From: Leptasterias polaris
Lineage: Eukaryota; Echinodermata; Asteroidea; Forcipulatida; Asteriidae
NCBI GenBank assembly: GCA_037783415.1
Contig: JAZGTN010000037.1
Location: forward strand, 6,496,501 to 6,560,500
Length of the DNA stretch: 64,000 nt
Reading direction: 5' to 3'
Positions 53,930 through 63,933 of this stretch are shown in pieces; positions within the stretch are counted from its first letter, which is position 1; each line of letters begins with the position of its first letter. Made by a program: the position numbers and the translations under genes. Under the pieces are notes generated by a model. That model did no database searches. It saw only the letters and a program-made list of their open reading frames with translations, and was not told where the DNA came from.

Positions 53930-55504
53930 ATGATACTCCAGCATGTCAAGCTGATTGTCATCTTGTTCATTTTTGGACTAATTTGCATGAGTGATCTGCA
54001 CAATGAACAGACATGGAAAGCCCTACACACTGAAAGTACTTGTAGAAATCAGCTTGTCAGACTTAAGCATCTTGGTACACACATACCATATCATGTAAAT
54101 GGAACAGCGACTTTTCAGCTTGATATCCTCATATCCGGTGATATCAGCTCCAATCCTGGCCCTTCACAACCTGAACATGGTAACATCATTAAACCCAAAC
54201 TAGTCTACACATCGGACCAGCTCCTTGGAATAAACTCTTTCACCAAACAGACTAAATCGCTCAATCGACTACCTCCTGAAGTTTGGAATACAATAACCTC
54301 TCTTGGTATTATCTCATACCGCTCAAAACCACGTGGAAAGAGAGGCGGTCGACGAAAACCACGGTTTTTCTCCCATAATTCTGTCATCGAGCAACAAAAT
54401 ATTCGTATTCATATCTCGCAGGCTAGACCTCAGAAAAGGAACGATCAAAAAGGAGATAACATTCGAAACATTCGACCAGTATGCAAGCATTCATTTTCGA
54501 ACCTAAGCATTCATCTTTGGAACGCAAACTCGGTATGCAACAAAACCATCCAACTTTGTGACTATGTACTTGGAAAGGATGTTGATGTAATGGTTGTTAC
54601 AGAGACTTGGTTACGAAAGGAAGATCCTGTCATCATTGGTGAAATTACCCCTCCTGGTTATACCTTCATAAATGTCCCACGCGAGGCTAGTCCACACGGG
54701 GGCATTGGTGTTTTATTCAAATCGCAAATTAACTTTGTACTCTCATCTACAAATAAAAATCCCAGCACTTTTGAACATGCATGCATCTGTGATAAGAGTA
54801 AACAGTTACACATCATTATTGGGTACAGACCCCCTCCTTCATCTACAAATAAGTTCACTGTGAAGAAGTTTCTTAAAGAGATGGATGACTTTTTGGCTGG
54901 CTGTGCAATCTTGCCTGGTAAAGTTATAGTCCTTGGGGACTTCAACATTCATGTTGATCAACCACAAAGGAGTGAAAGTCGCCATTTCTTAGCTTCCATA
55001 TCTGCTGCTGGCTTCCAGCAACATGTCTCCGGCCCAACACATAAACTTGGGCACACCCTGGACTTGATACTATCTACGGCAGATGGGAACGTTGTACAAG
55101 ACTGTCAAACTCATGATTTTCAAATGTCTGATCATTTTATTGTTAGCTGTGTCATAAATGCTGATAAGCCTCCTCCTAAGAAAGTTACCATCATATCCAG
55201 GAACTTTCGATCTATTGATAATGATATTTTTAGCCAAGATATTACTCTCAAATTGAATCAGTTGCCGCTTACAGATAATGTTAATGAATGCCTTGATAAT
55301 TTCTGTACTGTTACTCAGGGTGTATTAGATGACCACTGCCCACTTACTGTTCGTACTCGTACTCAAAGACCATGCATACCATGGTATAACAATGTTATTC
55401 ACTCTGCTAGACGGTTGAGACGCAAATATGAACGAAAATGGCGGAAAAGTAGACTTGAATCTGACCGGTTAAATTTACATTACTCAGCAAAATACTGTGT
55501 CTGA
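53930..55504 (+). CDS. LINE polyprotein, N-terminal part: 2A-like motif and endonuclease
   Basis: 524 codons. Residues 7-20 (KLIVILFIFGLICM) are strongly hydrophobic. A 2A-like GDISSNPGP follows at 70-78. A basic region comes next (KPRGKRGGRRKPR, 133-145). The endonuclease/exonuclease/phosphatase domain spans about 190-410, with WNAN (197-200), ETW (225-227), GDFNIH (336-341), HTLDLIL (375-381) and SDH (400-402), the expected catalytic series. It nicks target DNA to prime reverse transcription. After residue 410 a linker leads to KYERKWRKSRLE, where family members continue into the RT in the same frame. Here the frame stops at 55504 and the RT is in another frame, overlapping by 8 bp, most simply through a one-base insertion. 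The ATG at 53930 is the first in frame. Confidence 0.88.
   Translation: MILQHVKLIVILFIFGLICMSDLHNEQTWKALHTESTCRNQLVRLKHLGTHIPYHVNGTATFQLDILISGDISSNPGPSQPEHGNIIKPKLVYTSDQLLGINSFTKQTKSLNRLPPEVWNTITSLGIISYRSKPRGKRGGRRKPRFFSHNSVIEQQNIRIHISQARPQKRNDQKGDNIRNIRPVCKHSFSNLSIHLWNANSVCNKTIQLCDYVLGKDVDVMVVTETWLRKEDPVIIGEITPPGYTFINVPREASPHGGIGVLFKSQINFVLSSTNKNPSTFEHACICDKSKQLHIIIGYRPPPSSTNKFTVKKFLKEMDDFLAGCAILPGKVIVLGDFNIHVDQPQRSESRHFLASISAAGFQQHVSGPTHKLGHTLDLILSTADGNVVQDCQTHDFQMSDHFIVSCVINADKPPPKKVTIISRNFRSIDNDIFSQDITLKLNQLPLTDNVNECLDNFCTVTQGVLDDHCPLTVRTRTQRPCIPWYNNVIHSARRLRRKYERKWRKSRLESDRLNLHYSAKYCV
54140..54163 (+). other. 2A-like ribosome-skipping motif in the LINE
   Basis: Codons for DISSNPGP, preceded by ILISG, at residues 71-78. 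The NPGP core is complete and the DxExNPGP consensus has Ser at the Glu position. 2A-like peptides cause co-translational separation between the last G and P and are known in CR1/L2-type LINEs of marine invertebrates. Confidence 0.75.
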
Positions 55505-57341
55505 GCTTATTCAAGAAGCCAAACGTAAATTGTTTACTGATAAGTTTGAATGTGCTAATGCTAAGAGTATGTTCAGTACACTGAACTCGTTGCTTAATAC
55601 TAACAAAAAGAATCTCCCATCCAATGATAATAAGGCTGCTCTTTGTGATGAATTTGCTGATTTCTTTGATGAAAAAATAGCCGGCATCAGGAAACAGCTT
55701 GACAGTCAGTCATCTTTATCACTGCCACCCAGTGAATTGAATGGCCAAGTTAAATCTAAACTGATTTCTTTCAGAGAGACAGATGAGGTTGGGGAAATCA
55801 TAAATCGTTCTGCTACAAAATCTTGTGCGTTAGATCCTTTGCCTACCTGGCTTCTGAAAGCCAACATTAGTGTGGTCTTACCCATTATTACTCAAATTGT
55901 TAACCGTTCACTATTGACAGGTGTTTTTCCATCCAGGTTACGTGATGCCATTGTCACTCCTATTCTAAAAAATCCTAACCTTGACCCAAATATCCTAAAG
56001 CATTACAGACCGGTTTCCAACATTGCTTTTATGTCCAAAGTTATTGAAAGTATTGTTGCAGCTCGCCTCTCTCATCATCTGGAAGAAAATAATCTCAACG
56101 AGCCTCTCCAATCAGCATACAGATCTCACCGGAGCACAGAGACAGCCTTACTTCGAATCAAGAACGATTTTCAAAGATCTATTGATAATCAAGAGGCAGT
56201 AATTTTGGTGATGTTAGATCTAAGCGCTGCCTTTGACACTTTAGACCATGACATAATGCTGAAAAGGCTTCACTCTGTTTTTGGTATTTGTGTAACAGCT
56301 CTTATCTGGTTCCAATCATATTTAGGTGGCCGTTCCAATCGCATTTCCATTGGCAGTCATTACTCTGTTGCTCATCCAGTCCGGTTTGGTGTTCCTCAAG
56401 GATCAGTCTTGGGTCCGAAGCTGTTCACCATGTACACTAAGCCAGTTGGCACTATCATCAAGCAGCAGCATGGTGTCCAGTATCATATATATGCTGATGA
56501 CACCCAACTTTATGTCAGGTTTGACCCCAAGATTCCTGGTGAGCTGGAAAAGACCTTGTACATTCTTGAGAAATGCATCTCCGACCTGAGAAGGTGGATG
56601 TCAATAAACAAACTTAAACTCAACAACGACAAAACGGAACTGTTTCTGGCAATATCACCACGAATGCGTTGCTATCTTCCAGCTGATATCAGTATTAAAA
56701 TAGGCGACTCTTCTATTCATCTCTCCGAAACAGTTAAGAATCTGGGTGTTCACTTTGACTCCCCTATGTCTATGTCTCACTACATCACTACTACTTGCCG
56801 CTCTATAAATTTTCACTTGCGCAACATTTCACGCATAAAAAAGTATATCACAAAAGAAGCTTGTCATCATGCAATCAGATCACTTGTCTTGTCTAGACTT
56901 GATTATGCCAACTCTTTACTAGTCAACATTAACTCCACTGATATATACAGACTGCAACATCTTCAGAATCATGCTGCACGAATAATACTCGGTGCCAGGA
57001 AGTACGACGATCCTCTTCCCCTTCTCAAGGAACTGCATTGGTTACCGGTTCAAAAGCGCATCACTTTCAAACTAGCTCCCATCATATTCAAATGCATGAA
57101 TGACTCTGCCCCATATTATTTACAATCTCTTCTTGAGCGTCACTTTGTCAGTTCGTATGGGCTCCGGTCATCCAAAGACCCTACCTTACTTCACATTCCT
57201 CGTACACGCACATCTGCTGGTGACAGGGCCTTTTCACACTCTGGACCGGTCATCTGGAACAGTCTTCCATCTAATGTCAGGGCATCACCATCAGTTCAAG
57301 TTTTCAAGAAGCGGCTGAAGACATTCTTATTCCATAATTAA
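55497..57341 (+). CDS. LINE polyprotein, C-terminal part: reverse transcriptase
   Basis: An open frame of 614 codons from a GTG-type codon at 55497; in the intact element it would be the continuation of the preceding frame, not an independent start. RT motifs appear in order: HYRPVSNIAFMSKVIE (169-184), SAYRSHRSTETAL (207-219), MLDLSAAFDTLDH (239-251, catalytic Asp), FGVPQGSVLGP (297-307), YADDTQLY (332-339, catalytic YADD) and WMSINKLKLNNDKTE. The C-terminus has LHWLPVQKRITFK and ends FKKRLKTFLFHN, as in CR1/L2/Jockey types. All catalytic residues are present. The protein copies its RNA at the nicked target. Confidence 0.9.
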   Translation: MSELIQEAKRKLFTDKFECANAKSMFSTLNSLLNTNKKNLPSNDNKAALCDEFADFFDEKIAGIRKQLDSQSSLSLPPSELNGQVKSKLISFRETDEVGEIINRSATKSCALDPLPTWLLKANISVVLPIITQIVNRSLLTGVFPSRLRDAIVTPILKNPNLDPNILKHYRPVSNIAFMSKVIESIVAARLSHHLEENNLNEPLQSAYRSHRSTETALLRIKNDFQRSIDNQEAVILVMLDLSAAFDTLDHDIMLKRLHSVFGICVTALIWFQSYLGGRSNRISIGSHYSVAHPVRFGVPQGSVLGPKLFTMYTKPVGTIIKQQHGVQYHIYADDTQLYVRFDPKIPGELEKTLYILEKCISDLRRWMSINKLKLNNDKTELFLAISPRMRCYLPADISIKIGDSSIHLSETVKNLGVHFDSPMSMSHYITTTCRSINFHLRNISRIKKYITKEACHHAIRSLVLSRLDYANSLLVNINSTDIYRLQHLQNHAARIILGARKYDDPLPLLKELHWLPVQKRITFKLAPIIFKCMNDSAPYYLQSLLERHFVSSYGLRSSKDPTLLHIPRTRTSAGDRAFSHSGPVIWNSLPSNVRASPSVQVFKKRLKTFLFHN

Positions 57342-57472
57342 TTCATTTTCTACTTTATCCATAGTATTCCTTGTTGTTTAATATTGCAGTTGCTTGTTGT
57401 TATTGTCTTGTACAGCGCTGTGATCTCTTGTAAGAGCGCTTTATAAATGCCAGTTTATTATTATTATTATTA

Positions 57473-58520
57473 TGTAACTTACGCCAGGTCATAAAGTTGC
57501 GTCGCATGAATGTTGCGAAGGTGGTCCACTTTCTCAAGTTTCATTTCATGAAACTTTTCTTACTTTCTTGTAATCAATATTGCCTTGCTCCATTACCTTC
57601 AAGGAAGTCTGAAGGGTTACTTCTATCGGATTACTTCTAATATCTCTTGATAAAGAGCTTTGCGAGGTTTATAGTCAGTGAGCAACATCAGCGCCATATT
57701 TCCAGACTATAGGCAGTCAAAAACCGAGGGTTTAAGTTATGCCACTTTAATGGCATAAAACTTTTGACTTGTCCCACTTTCAAAAGTGGCGCAATTATCC
57801 TGAAATCAATCTTAACTTTGAGGCCCAACTTATTCACTATTGCTGCTTAAGTGGGCCCACACAGTTGCGTAAAGTTTTGTGAAATCAGCTGCGGGACCAA
57901 ACAATCTCTACCCTCGCACATACCCATTTACTCCTGGGTGATGAGAAGCAATTATAGTCTTGCTCAAGGACATACCGTCACCGTTTTCTCAAAGAGCCAC
58001 ATATCATAAAAATGACAAATTATTGATTACTAAATGAAGGGGCCTTTATCTCAATAATTGCATTTTGCGTTTTCACGAAGAGCCACAGGCCCTGAAAATG
58101 CATTGTAATACATCGCAACAGAAGAGCGTAAAAAGTAGGTCAAATCGTTTTTTCAGGTTTCACGATGAGCCACCCAAGTTGGTTTGCGCGTCTTCACGTG
58201 ACATGCGCGCCCCTTTCCTATGTAAAAATACGTTATCCAGTTGGGTATTTAAGTAGGTCATCTCACTTTTTAGGTTTCACGAAGAGACACGTATCTTTGA
58301 CTAATTACTATGGCAATTAGCCAATATATCTAAAGAAATGAGTTAGTCAATGGAGAGGTTAAACTTATACAGAATCATATGAGATGTTTATAACTGCAAA
58401 CCGTGGCTTTAATATTGCAGATTTTGCAGTTTTAAGCCAAGCATAGCGTAAAATGAAAATCTCAATCAAGCGTTTGGACATAAGTGGCTCTTCGTGAAAA
58501 CAGTGACGATACGTGTCACG
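57473..58520. other. Gene-free stretch after the LINE
   Basis: No gene is recognised. About 58060-58510 a short phrase recurs with variation (TTTCACGAAGAGCCAC, TTTCACGATGAGCCAC, GTGGCTCTTCGTGAAAAC) in both orientations, forming inverted repeats and probably an old MITE cluster. Confidence 0.5.
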
Positions 58521-58524
58521 TCCA

Positions 58525-58600
58525 GAATTCAAACCCATACTCTGATGACTCAGCCATCAGAGCCTGATGCTCTAGACCACTCGGCCACAACAAGCTACAA
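58525..58600 (-). other. tRNA-Leu/Ser-like sequence (class II), degraded
   Basis: On the minus strand TGTGGCCGAGTGGTCTAGAG is a good Leu/Ser-type A box and GGGTTTGAATTCTGG a weak B box, spaced for a class II tRNA. Acceptor pairing is poor and the anticodon loop has no U33, so I regard it as a pseudogene or SINE head. Confidence 0.4.
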
Positions 58601-58734
58601 AAAGGAAATAATCTCGTCAGTGCCTTACATTGGATCTTGAGATGGTGAAGTAATCTTGACTAGCAGTCTCAGTGTGTGGGTCCGGCATCAGATGAAGACG
58701 CTTCACACAATCTCTCCATCTCACTTCATCTACA

Positions 58735-58735
58735 T

Positions 58736-58766
<31 letters not shown>

Positions 58767-58915
58767 GTATTTATAAAGTGCTTTTACAGGGAGATCAAGA
58801 ATAGGAAATAACTATGAAGTTGTTTTACATTGTAAAAGTAAATAATAATAAATAATAATAATAGGCATTTGTAATGCGCCAAATCAATCTAAAAAGATGT
58901 TCAAGGCGCATAGAA
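58735..58915 (-). repeat. Two LINE-type 3' tails, minus strand
   Basis: (AAT)n at 58739-58768 followed by AAGTATTTATAAAGTGCTTT, and a second at 58845-58915 with AATAATAGGCATTTGTAATG and AAGGCGCATAGAAGC. The reverse complements end in a size-shifting ATT repeat as in the LINE above. Only the tails remain. Confidence 0.55.
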
Positions 58916-59334
58916 GCAGAGACAATGTAAACAAAAAATGGAAGTACATGTACATAGATATCCAATGATAAGAAAGCAAAATACCTAAAACAACTATTTT
59001 AGTGGATGGTACATCAGGAAAGATCTGAGGCAACAGAGGCAATTGTCTCAAAACACCTGGCCATTTTCTTGATGCCCCTTGATAATTTCCAGCATAAATG
59101 TATATTTCCCTCATACAATGTACCCTTATGACAGGCCTATCTGACCCTCGGAGAAGAGCAGAACAATTTTATTGAGTACAAGGGTTAATGTACATGGTTT
59201 AGTCTTTTATGACTTTTCAAGCTATTTGACAACAATTTTGCTGATTTTTCTGAGGGCAAACGATCGGAAATGCCTCCTGACGATCTAGTAAAAACATTTT
59301 GTTTAAAGGCTTGCCATGCAGGGAGCTGACTTTA

Positions 59335-59670
59335 ATCTTAAAGCACATGTACAACATTGGCAAATGTCAAAGACCAGTATCCACACTTGGTGTGACCAAA
59401 GATATCATGAAATAACAAATCTGTGAAAGTTTAAGCTAAATCGGTCTTCGGAGTCATGAGAAAACAGTGAAAAACCCCTTTATAATAAAAATGTCACTGT
59501 TTTCAAACATCGGAATTTATCACGCGTGATAAAGACATTATAGCATTTCAAGCAATACATGTATTTCACTAAAATTCAGGGGAAGTTTTCCACCATGACC
59601 ACCATGTCAGTTATGTGCAAATCTGTAATAATTTCATTCTTACCAATGTTGTACACACCCTTTAACACTT
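59335..59670 (+). repeat. ~370-bp repeat variant A
   Basis: Contains ACAACATTGGCAAATGTCAA, AGACCAGTATCCACACTTGG, CATGAAATAACAAATCTG and, at the right, TTACCAATGTTGTACACACC. The ends are inverted repeats. It includes the GTGATAAAGACATTATAGCA region that matches 3683-4041. Confidence 0.65.
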
Positions 59671-60233
59671 CTTTTAAAATTAGAAGTCACTTTAATATTT
59701 CAGAAAGGGGGCCAATTCAGATTAATCATTGTTTACAAAAATACAAAATAAAACCCCCAAATATTGTTTTGTTTGGAATTTTCTCTTCTGTTTGAACTGC
59801 AAAACCTGGGATAGGAGAACATTGATCCCAAATATCTACTTCATTTGAGTATCACTTTGTTATTCAGTCATCAGTAAATGTAATAGTCCATCAATATAAA
59901 AAAATCAAATAAAAACTTTAAGGCGATTGGGGGGGGGGGGGGGGGGGGTCAAAACAATAACAAAAATAATACAACAATAATTCTGAATGGGGCCCTATAT
60001 TGAAGAAAACTACAATGAGCTCCATACTTGCTTACCTTTATCACTTTTTGGTTTACATTTTACTTTGACGGAAATATAAGCTGTGTAGTTATTTCTGAAT
60101 CCGATGCTTCCGAGCTACACCAAAATACAATAATAAAATTTGTTGTAATACATCATGAGAAATGATTATAAAATATATCTGAATAGAATGACAAAAGACA
60201 ATGGGCATCCACGTCAAAAATCTTCAAGTCTTA

Positions 60234-60354
60234 TGACCATTACTCCTAGTCCTAGAACTACAAGGTTCGTTCCACCATCGTCTCTAGGAACCGGTAATTC
60301 TACGGAGTGGATACGATAGCGGAAGTTCTAGTTATAGTTCTAGGAGTAATGACC
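60234..60354. mobile_element. Small foldback element with CATTACTCCTAG ends
   Basis: CATTACTCCTAGTCCTAG at the left and CTAGGAGTAATG at the right are inverted. The interior repeats CTAGAACTA and TCTAGTTATAG. About 121 bp in total. Confidence 0.6.
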
Positions 60355-60579
60355 AAACATTTATAAGGTTATCACTTCACTATGTGATAAAATGTATTAA
60401 TTATAGTTAAAAGGGGAATGTAAAGAAGTTTTTGCAAGGGTCCAATATCATGTGAGTCATGGCTCTAGTTGCGATAATCGTTACGATACGATTATCGCAT
60501 CTAGGCTCTGCCATGATGGCTCTGCCATGATGGCTCTGCTTACTGTTGTGTATTGTTCAGTATTTCCTAAATTGTTCCT

Positions 60580-60660
60580 ATTTTTAACCTTTGTAAAGCG
60601 CCTCGGGACCCTTTTTAGGGCTATATAAAAGCCGTTAATAACTATTATTATTACTACACT
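60580..60660 (+). repeat. LINE-type 3' tail
   Basis: TTTGTAAAGCGCCTCGGGAC, then GGGCTATATAAAAGCCGTTA and TATTATTATTAC. This is the conserved 3' end of CR1/L2-type elements with the coding part missing. Confidence 0.6.
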
Positions 60661-61202
60661 AAATTCATTGCAATTTCATAATGCGGTTGCAATCTGGAAA
60701 TCAAATAATTTTAATTGGAATGATTTGATTGGGGCTTCTTCCTTGAGCAGAATTGCACTAGTTCTAAAAATGGAAGCTCAGTACTACTAAAACTAGCCTA
60801 GGATCTTACATAATGTACAGTACATGTCCAAGCTTTATAATACTTGCTTGTGATACTTCTGATTTCTTTTAAGTTTTACAATATGAAATATAGGCCTAGG
60901 CCTATAATATATATCGAATATGCCAATTGAATTTGCCATCATTATTTGGCGCAGGCATTTTTTGGATGATGTGGAATGATTCCTACCTCCATGCACACAT
61001 ATACAATTCTTAATTAGTATTTCAATTAATTAGGCCCCCTAACGAAGACATGTTTAAAACAAAACAACTAAACAAATTCTTAAGTATCTGTCTCGGTCTA
61101 ATTTGGGGCAAACAATGGGGCGAATAAATGACACATATTTGGGGCGAAACGACGGACATGCAGTAAACAAACATAATGACAAATCTCATGAGCTTGACGT
61201 AC

Positions 61203-61343
61203 GTTAAAGTAAAACGAGGCGACACTTTGAAGCGTAATATCGACAACCACAACGCCGCTACCGAAGCTATCCTTCTGGTCACTTATTCTTATTTCTAATG
61301 GTTTTTTAACCACACAATTTATTACTGGTAAATTCTCGTTCAT
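61203..61343 (-). CDS. Possible first coding exon of an unrecognised minus-strand gene
   Basis: From an ATG at 61343, 47 codons run to a donor GTACGT (AAC|GTACGT). The text begins MNENLPVINCVVKKPLEIRI and ends LQSVASFYFN, with balanced amino-acid use unlike neighbouring chance frames. I do not recognise the family and no downstream exon was located with confidence. An exon starting divergently from 61990 would share a promoter of about 650 bp. Confidence 0.3.
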
Positions 61344-61989
61344 GGTGCCTGGCAAAGATACCAAAATGAAGTGTCAAAGTAGAAATGTCAAAAAGTCCAC
61401 CATTTGCAAATTTGAGACTGCCGCGCGCACGCTGTGGTGAGAGTTTATTTTGTAATTTTCCAGAAAGACACCATCAATATTACTATAATAAATTTTAATA
61501 AGATTATTAATAATTATTTAACTTTGAAAGAGTCATACATTTTTAAAAGTTCCTGTTTTAATTATTAAATATTTCGGGCAATAGAGAGGATTTTGGGTAT
61601 ACCTACGGACGAATTCTATTGGTTGAACTTTTACGTGGACCACACGTATTGTTTTCCTAGATGTATTCGATTCGCAAGCCGTGCGGTCAAAGTTCAAAAA
61701 TTTGATAATTAAATGGTAAGAATACACTACACTGTTTACCTGGACGAGCCAGCTGGAATTGTGACGTCAGGTCTTCCCGGCCAACCCTCCATGGCAACCA
61801 TAAATAAACATTGCCAAAACTCGATCGTGTTGGGATCGGAAATTTCCGGAGATTGAAAACCAAAATAGAGCTAAGATTATAGACAACACAACCGCGCAAC
61901 GCCCCGGCCATAACGTCCACACAGATTTGTTGAAGTTAAAATCCTTAGTAATTAAGTTACAAAGACTTATATCCAGATAAATTATAGAA
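61344..61989. promoter_or_regulatory. Possible bidirectional promoter
   Basis: Lies between two possible first exons that point away from each other. It contains locally more CG dinucleotides than the surroundings (ACCGCGCAACGCCCCGGCC near 61890, GCCGCGCGCACGC near 61420) and no clear TATA box. The call depends on both exons. Confidence 0.25.
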
Positions 61990-62028
61990 ATGGCAGCAGC
62001 AGAGAATAGATTGACTCTTCCAGAAGAG
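61990..62028 (+). CDS. Possible first coding exon of a plus-strand gene
   Basis: ATG at 61990 with 13 codons (MAAAENRLTLPEE) followed by GAG|GTAATT, a fair donor. The upstream context GAAATGG is a reasonable start. The obvious acceptor near 62416 gives an early stop in this phase, so the next exon probably lies beyond the hAT-like element or outside the window. The gene is not identified. Confidence 0.3.
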
Positions 62029-62828
62029 GTAATTAACGTATTAATAAATTATCAAGTATTCAATTCAGTCTCAGAAAAATTGGTTTGACTTTGTTGAGTG
62101 CTTGACATGATTTCATAGAGACAGGATGACACAGTGTGGTTTGATCATGTTGATTTGTGTTTTTTAGTTTCAACTGTTTTCTGGAATTGGATGATGCAGC
62201 GAACATGTTGGGTTTAAAAAATAATATTATGACATGATGAGTATTTGTACTAAATAGTTTTATTTCTCGTGTTAGGCTATATTATTATTGTTAAAACACT
62301 TCGTTACATACAATTACAAGTGGTTAAAAAGTTGTGTTGTAAATCCATTGACATTGTTTTACCTCCATTGTTGGCCAGTCCCAGGGTGGCATTACTTTGT
62401 GTTGTGTTTTTTGACAGTGGATATTGACGTACTGCAATTTCAAACTATAGTTTCTCAGTCCAAACGAAAAAGAGAACTCTTGAGAACCACAAAGCAGAAA
62501 AACAACATGTAAAAAATATACTGCTTATTGGGTGTAGGAGTAAATTTTTAATAATAATTTTATTAATAAAGAAAAATATCTTATTTTGGGGTACGAAAAA
62601 AATTAAATAATAAAGGCAACACAGGATTCAATTCAATGGAAGGATGTGTCATTTGCCAGGCAGAATGTGGATGAAAGATTCGGTAATTGAATATTAATGA
62701 TGTTAAGAGTCGGCAACTCATATGTACGTGTCAAAAAAGAGGGTGCTATAGGCCTACAATCTGCTGGTGAAACAGCGTTTTGGATGATTTACCGCTGCCG
62801 GTAAGATATCCACTGCCTGTATTGAGCT

Positions 62829-63933
62829 CAGCGTTGTAGCCACGCCGGTCGGCGCCGGTCGGGTGTAACCGGCATTTGCTATTGCCGACCGCCACACAGA
62901 CTAGATGAACATCCTACCGACCGGCACAAAATGCAACAAAGTTACAATAAAATGAACTACCTCTTTTACACAGTCGATCGCTTGTTCAGTTTGAACGGTA
63001 AACTTGTTTTTCCCCAGTTGTCAATGATTAAATAAAACACATTTTCAACCCAAAGGAAGCCGACAGTTGAATTGGATGTCCTTTTCTTTAATGTTAGCCC
63101 CAGACAGCTGGACACTATCCAGACATGTCAGGGAGAATGATTGACCCTCCAATTGAGACCCAATTACTCTTATCTTAATCCTCTGCAGTTTGTTATACAA
63201 TTGTTTTAGTTTGCAATACTCTTGCTTCACTCAAAAGACAAGCCGCGTGCGCGGTGTCTCTTTGTAGCTAATCCTCTACAGTTGTTATACAATTGTTTTA
63301 CTTTGTAATACTCTTGCTTTACTCCAAAGCGAGACGCGTGCGCGGTGTCTGTGTGGTGTTGTGACCCGGTTTTGTGACTCTTAGGAGTGGGTTTCGTGTT
63401 CTTTTAAACATGGAAAGTGTGTTGACATCTGCTGGCTTTTAGATTTAATGTTTGTTTTTGAATAAGATATGATTTATTAACATTTTATTCATGCAAATTG
63501 TTCCATCGGGTTTACCACCCTGGCCAATTTTCAAAATAGTATTTTTTTGTAAATTGCTTTTTTCAGAGTAACTAATGCATTAAGGTTTTAATTTGATTTA
63601 CAACTAATAGTTTATTTATAGCCTTCAGGCCTTTGTTAAAATAACATGTTTGGCCTTTGTGCTCTATCTACTGGCTTTGGAGCCCTCCAAAATTTTGTTT
63701 GCTCCAAGACCAAAGTGGCCTTGCCCTAAAAATGTTGTTACAGCTTGAAGCCTATTGAAACTGTAATGAAGTTTTAAATAACAGATTTACATACCTTAAA
63801 ATGCATTACAAAAATCCATAATCATGTCTCAGAAAACCCATACAAATCCATTTTTAAAGCAGTAAAATTAAAAGCTTCGCTCTATTTTGATTGTAAATTA
63901 GCCGGCACTCAAAAGGTTCTAGCTACAACCCTG
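62829..63933. mobile_element. hAT-like non-autonomous element, 1105 bp, perfect 8-bp TSD
   Basis: Ends CAGCGTTGTAGCCA (62829) and GCTACAACCCTG (ending 63933), inverted with one difference. ATTGAGCT stands on both sides (62821-62828, 63934-63941), an exact 8-bp duplication. GCCGGTCGGCGCCGGTCGGG near the left end parallels GCCGGTCGGG in 41036-42407. Inside is a 93-bp duplication. No transposase frame. Confidence 0.88.
63176..63355 (+). repeat. 93-bp tandem duplication inside the hAT-like element
   Basis: TAATCCTCTGCAG and TAATCCTCTACAG begin the two units at 63176 and 63269. Both contain TTATACAATTGTTTTA and end CGTGCGCGGTGTCT. Similarity is about 88%. Confidence 0.85.

Larger units (their letters stand above)
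53440..57472 (+). mobile_element. CR1/L2-like non-LTR retrotransposon, nearly intact
   Basis: One element encodes an N-terminal extension, an apurinic-type endonuclease and a reverse transcriptase. It ends with the typical CR1/L2 tail: GTACAGCGCTGTGATCTC, AGAGCGCTTTATAAATGCC and an (ATT)n run at 57455-57472. The 5' boundary is not defined; 53440 is a guess. A single change of reading frame near 55480-55500 is the only lesion I see, so it is young. A separate ORF1 was not recognised. Confidence 0.85.

Noticed and set aside
62416..62512. Second exon for the gene starting at 61990
   Set aside because: The acceptor is good, but joined to the 61990-62028 exon in phase it meets a stop after about 10 codons; the open phase does not match the donor.
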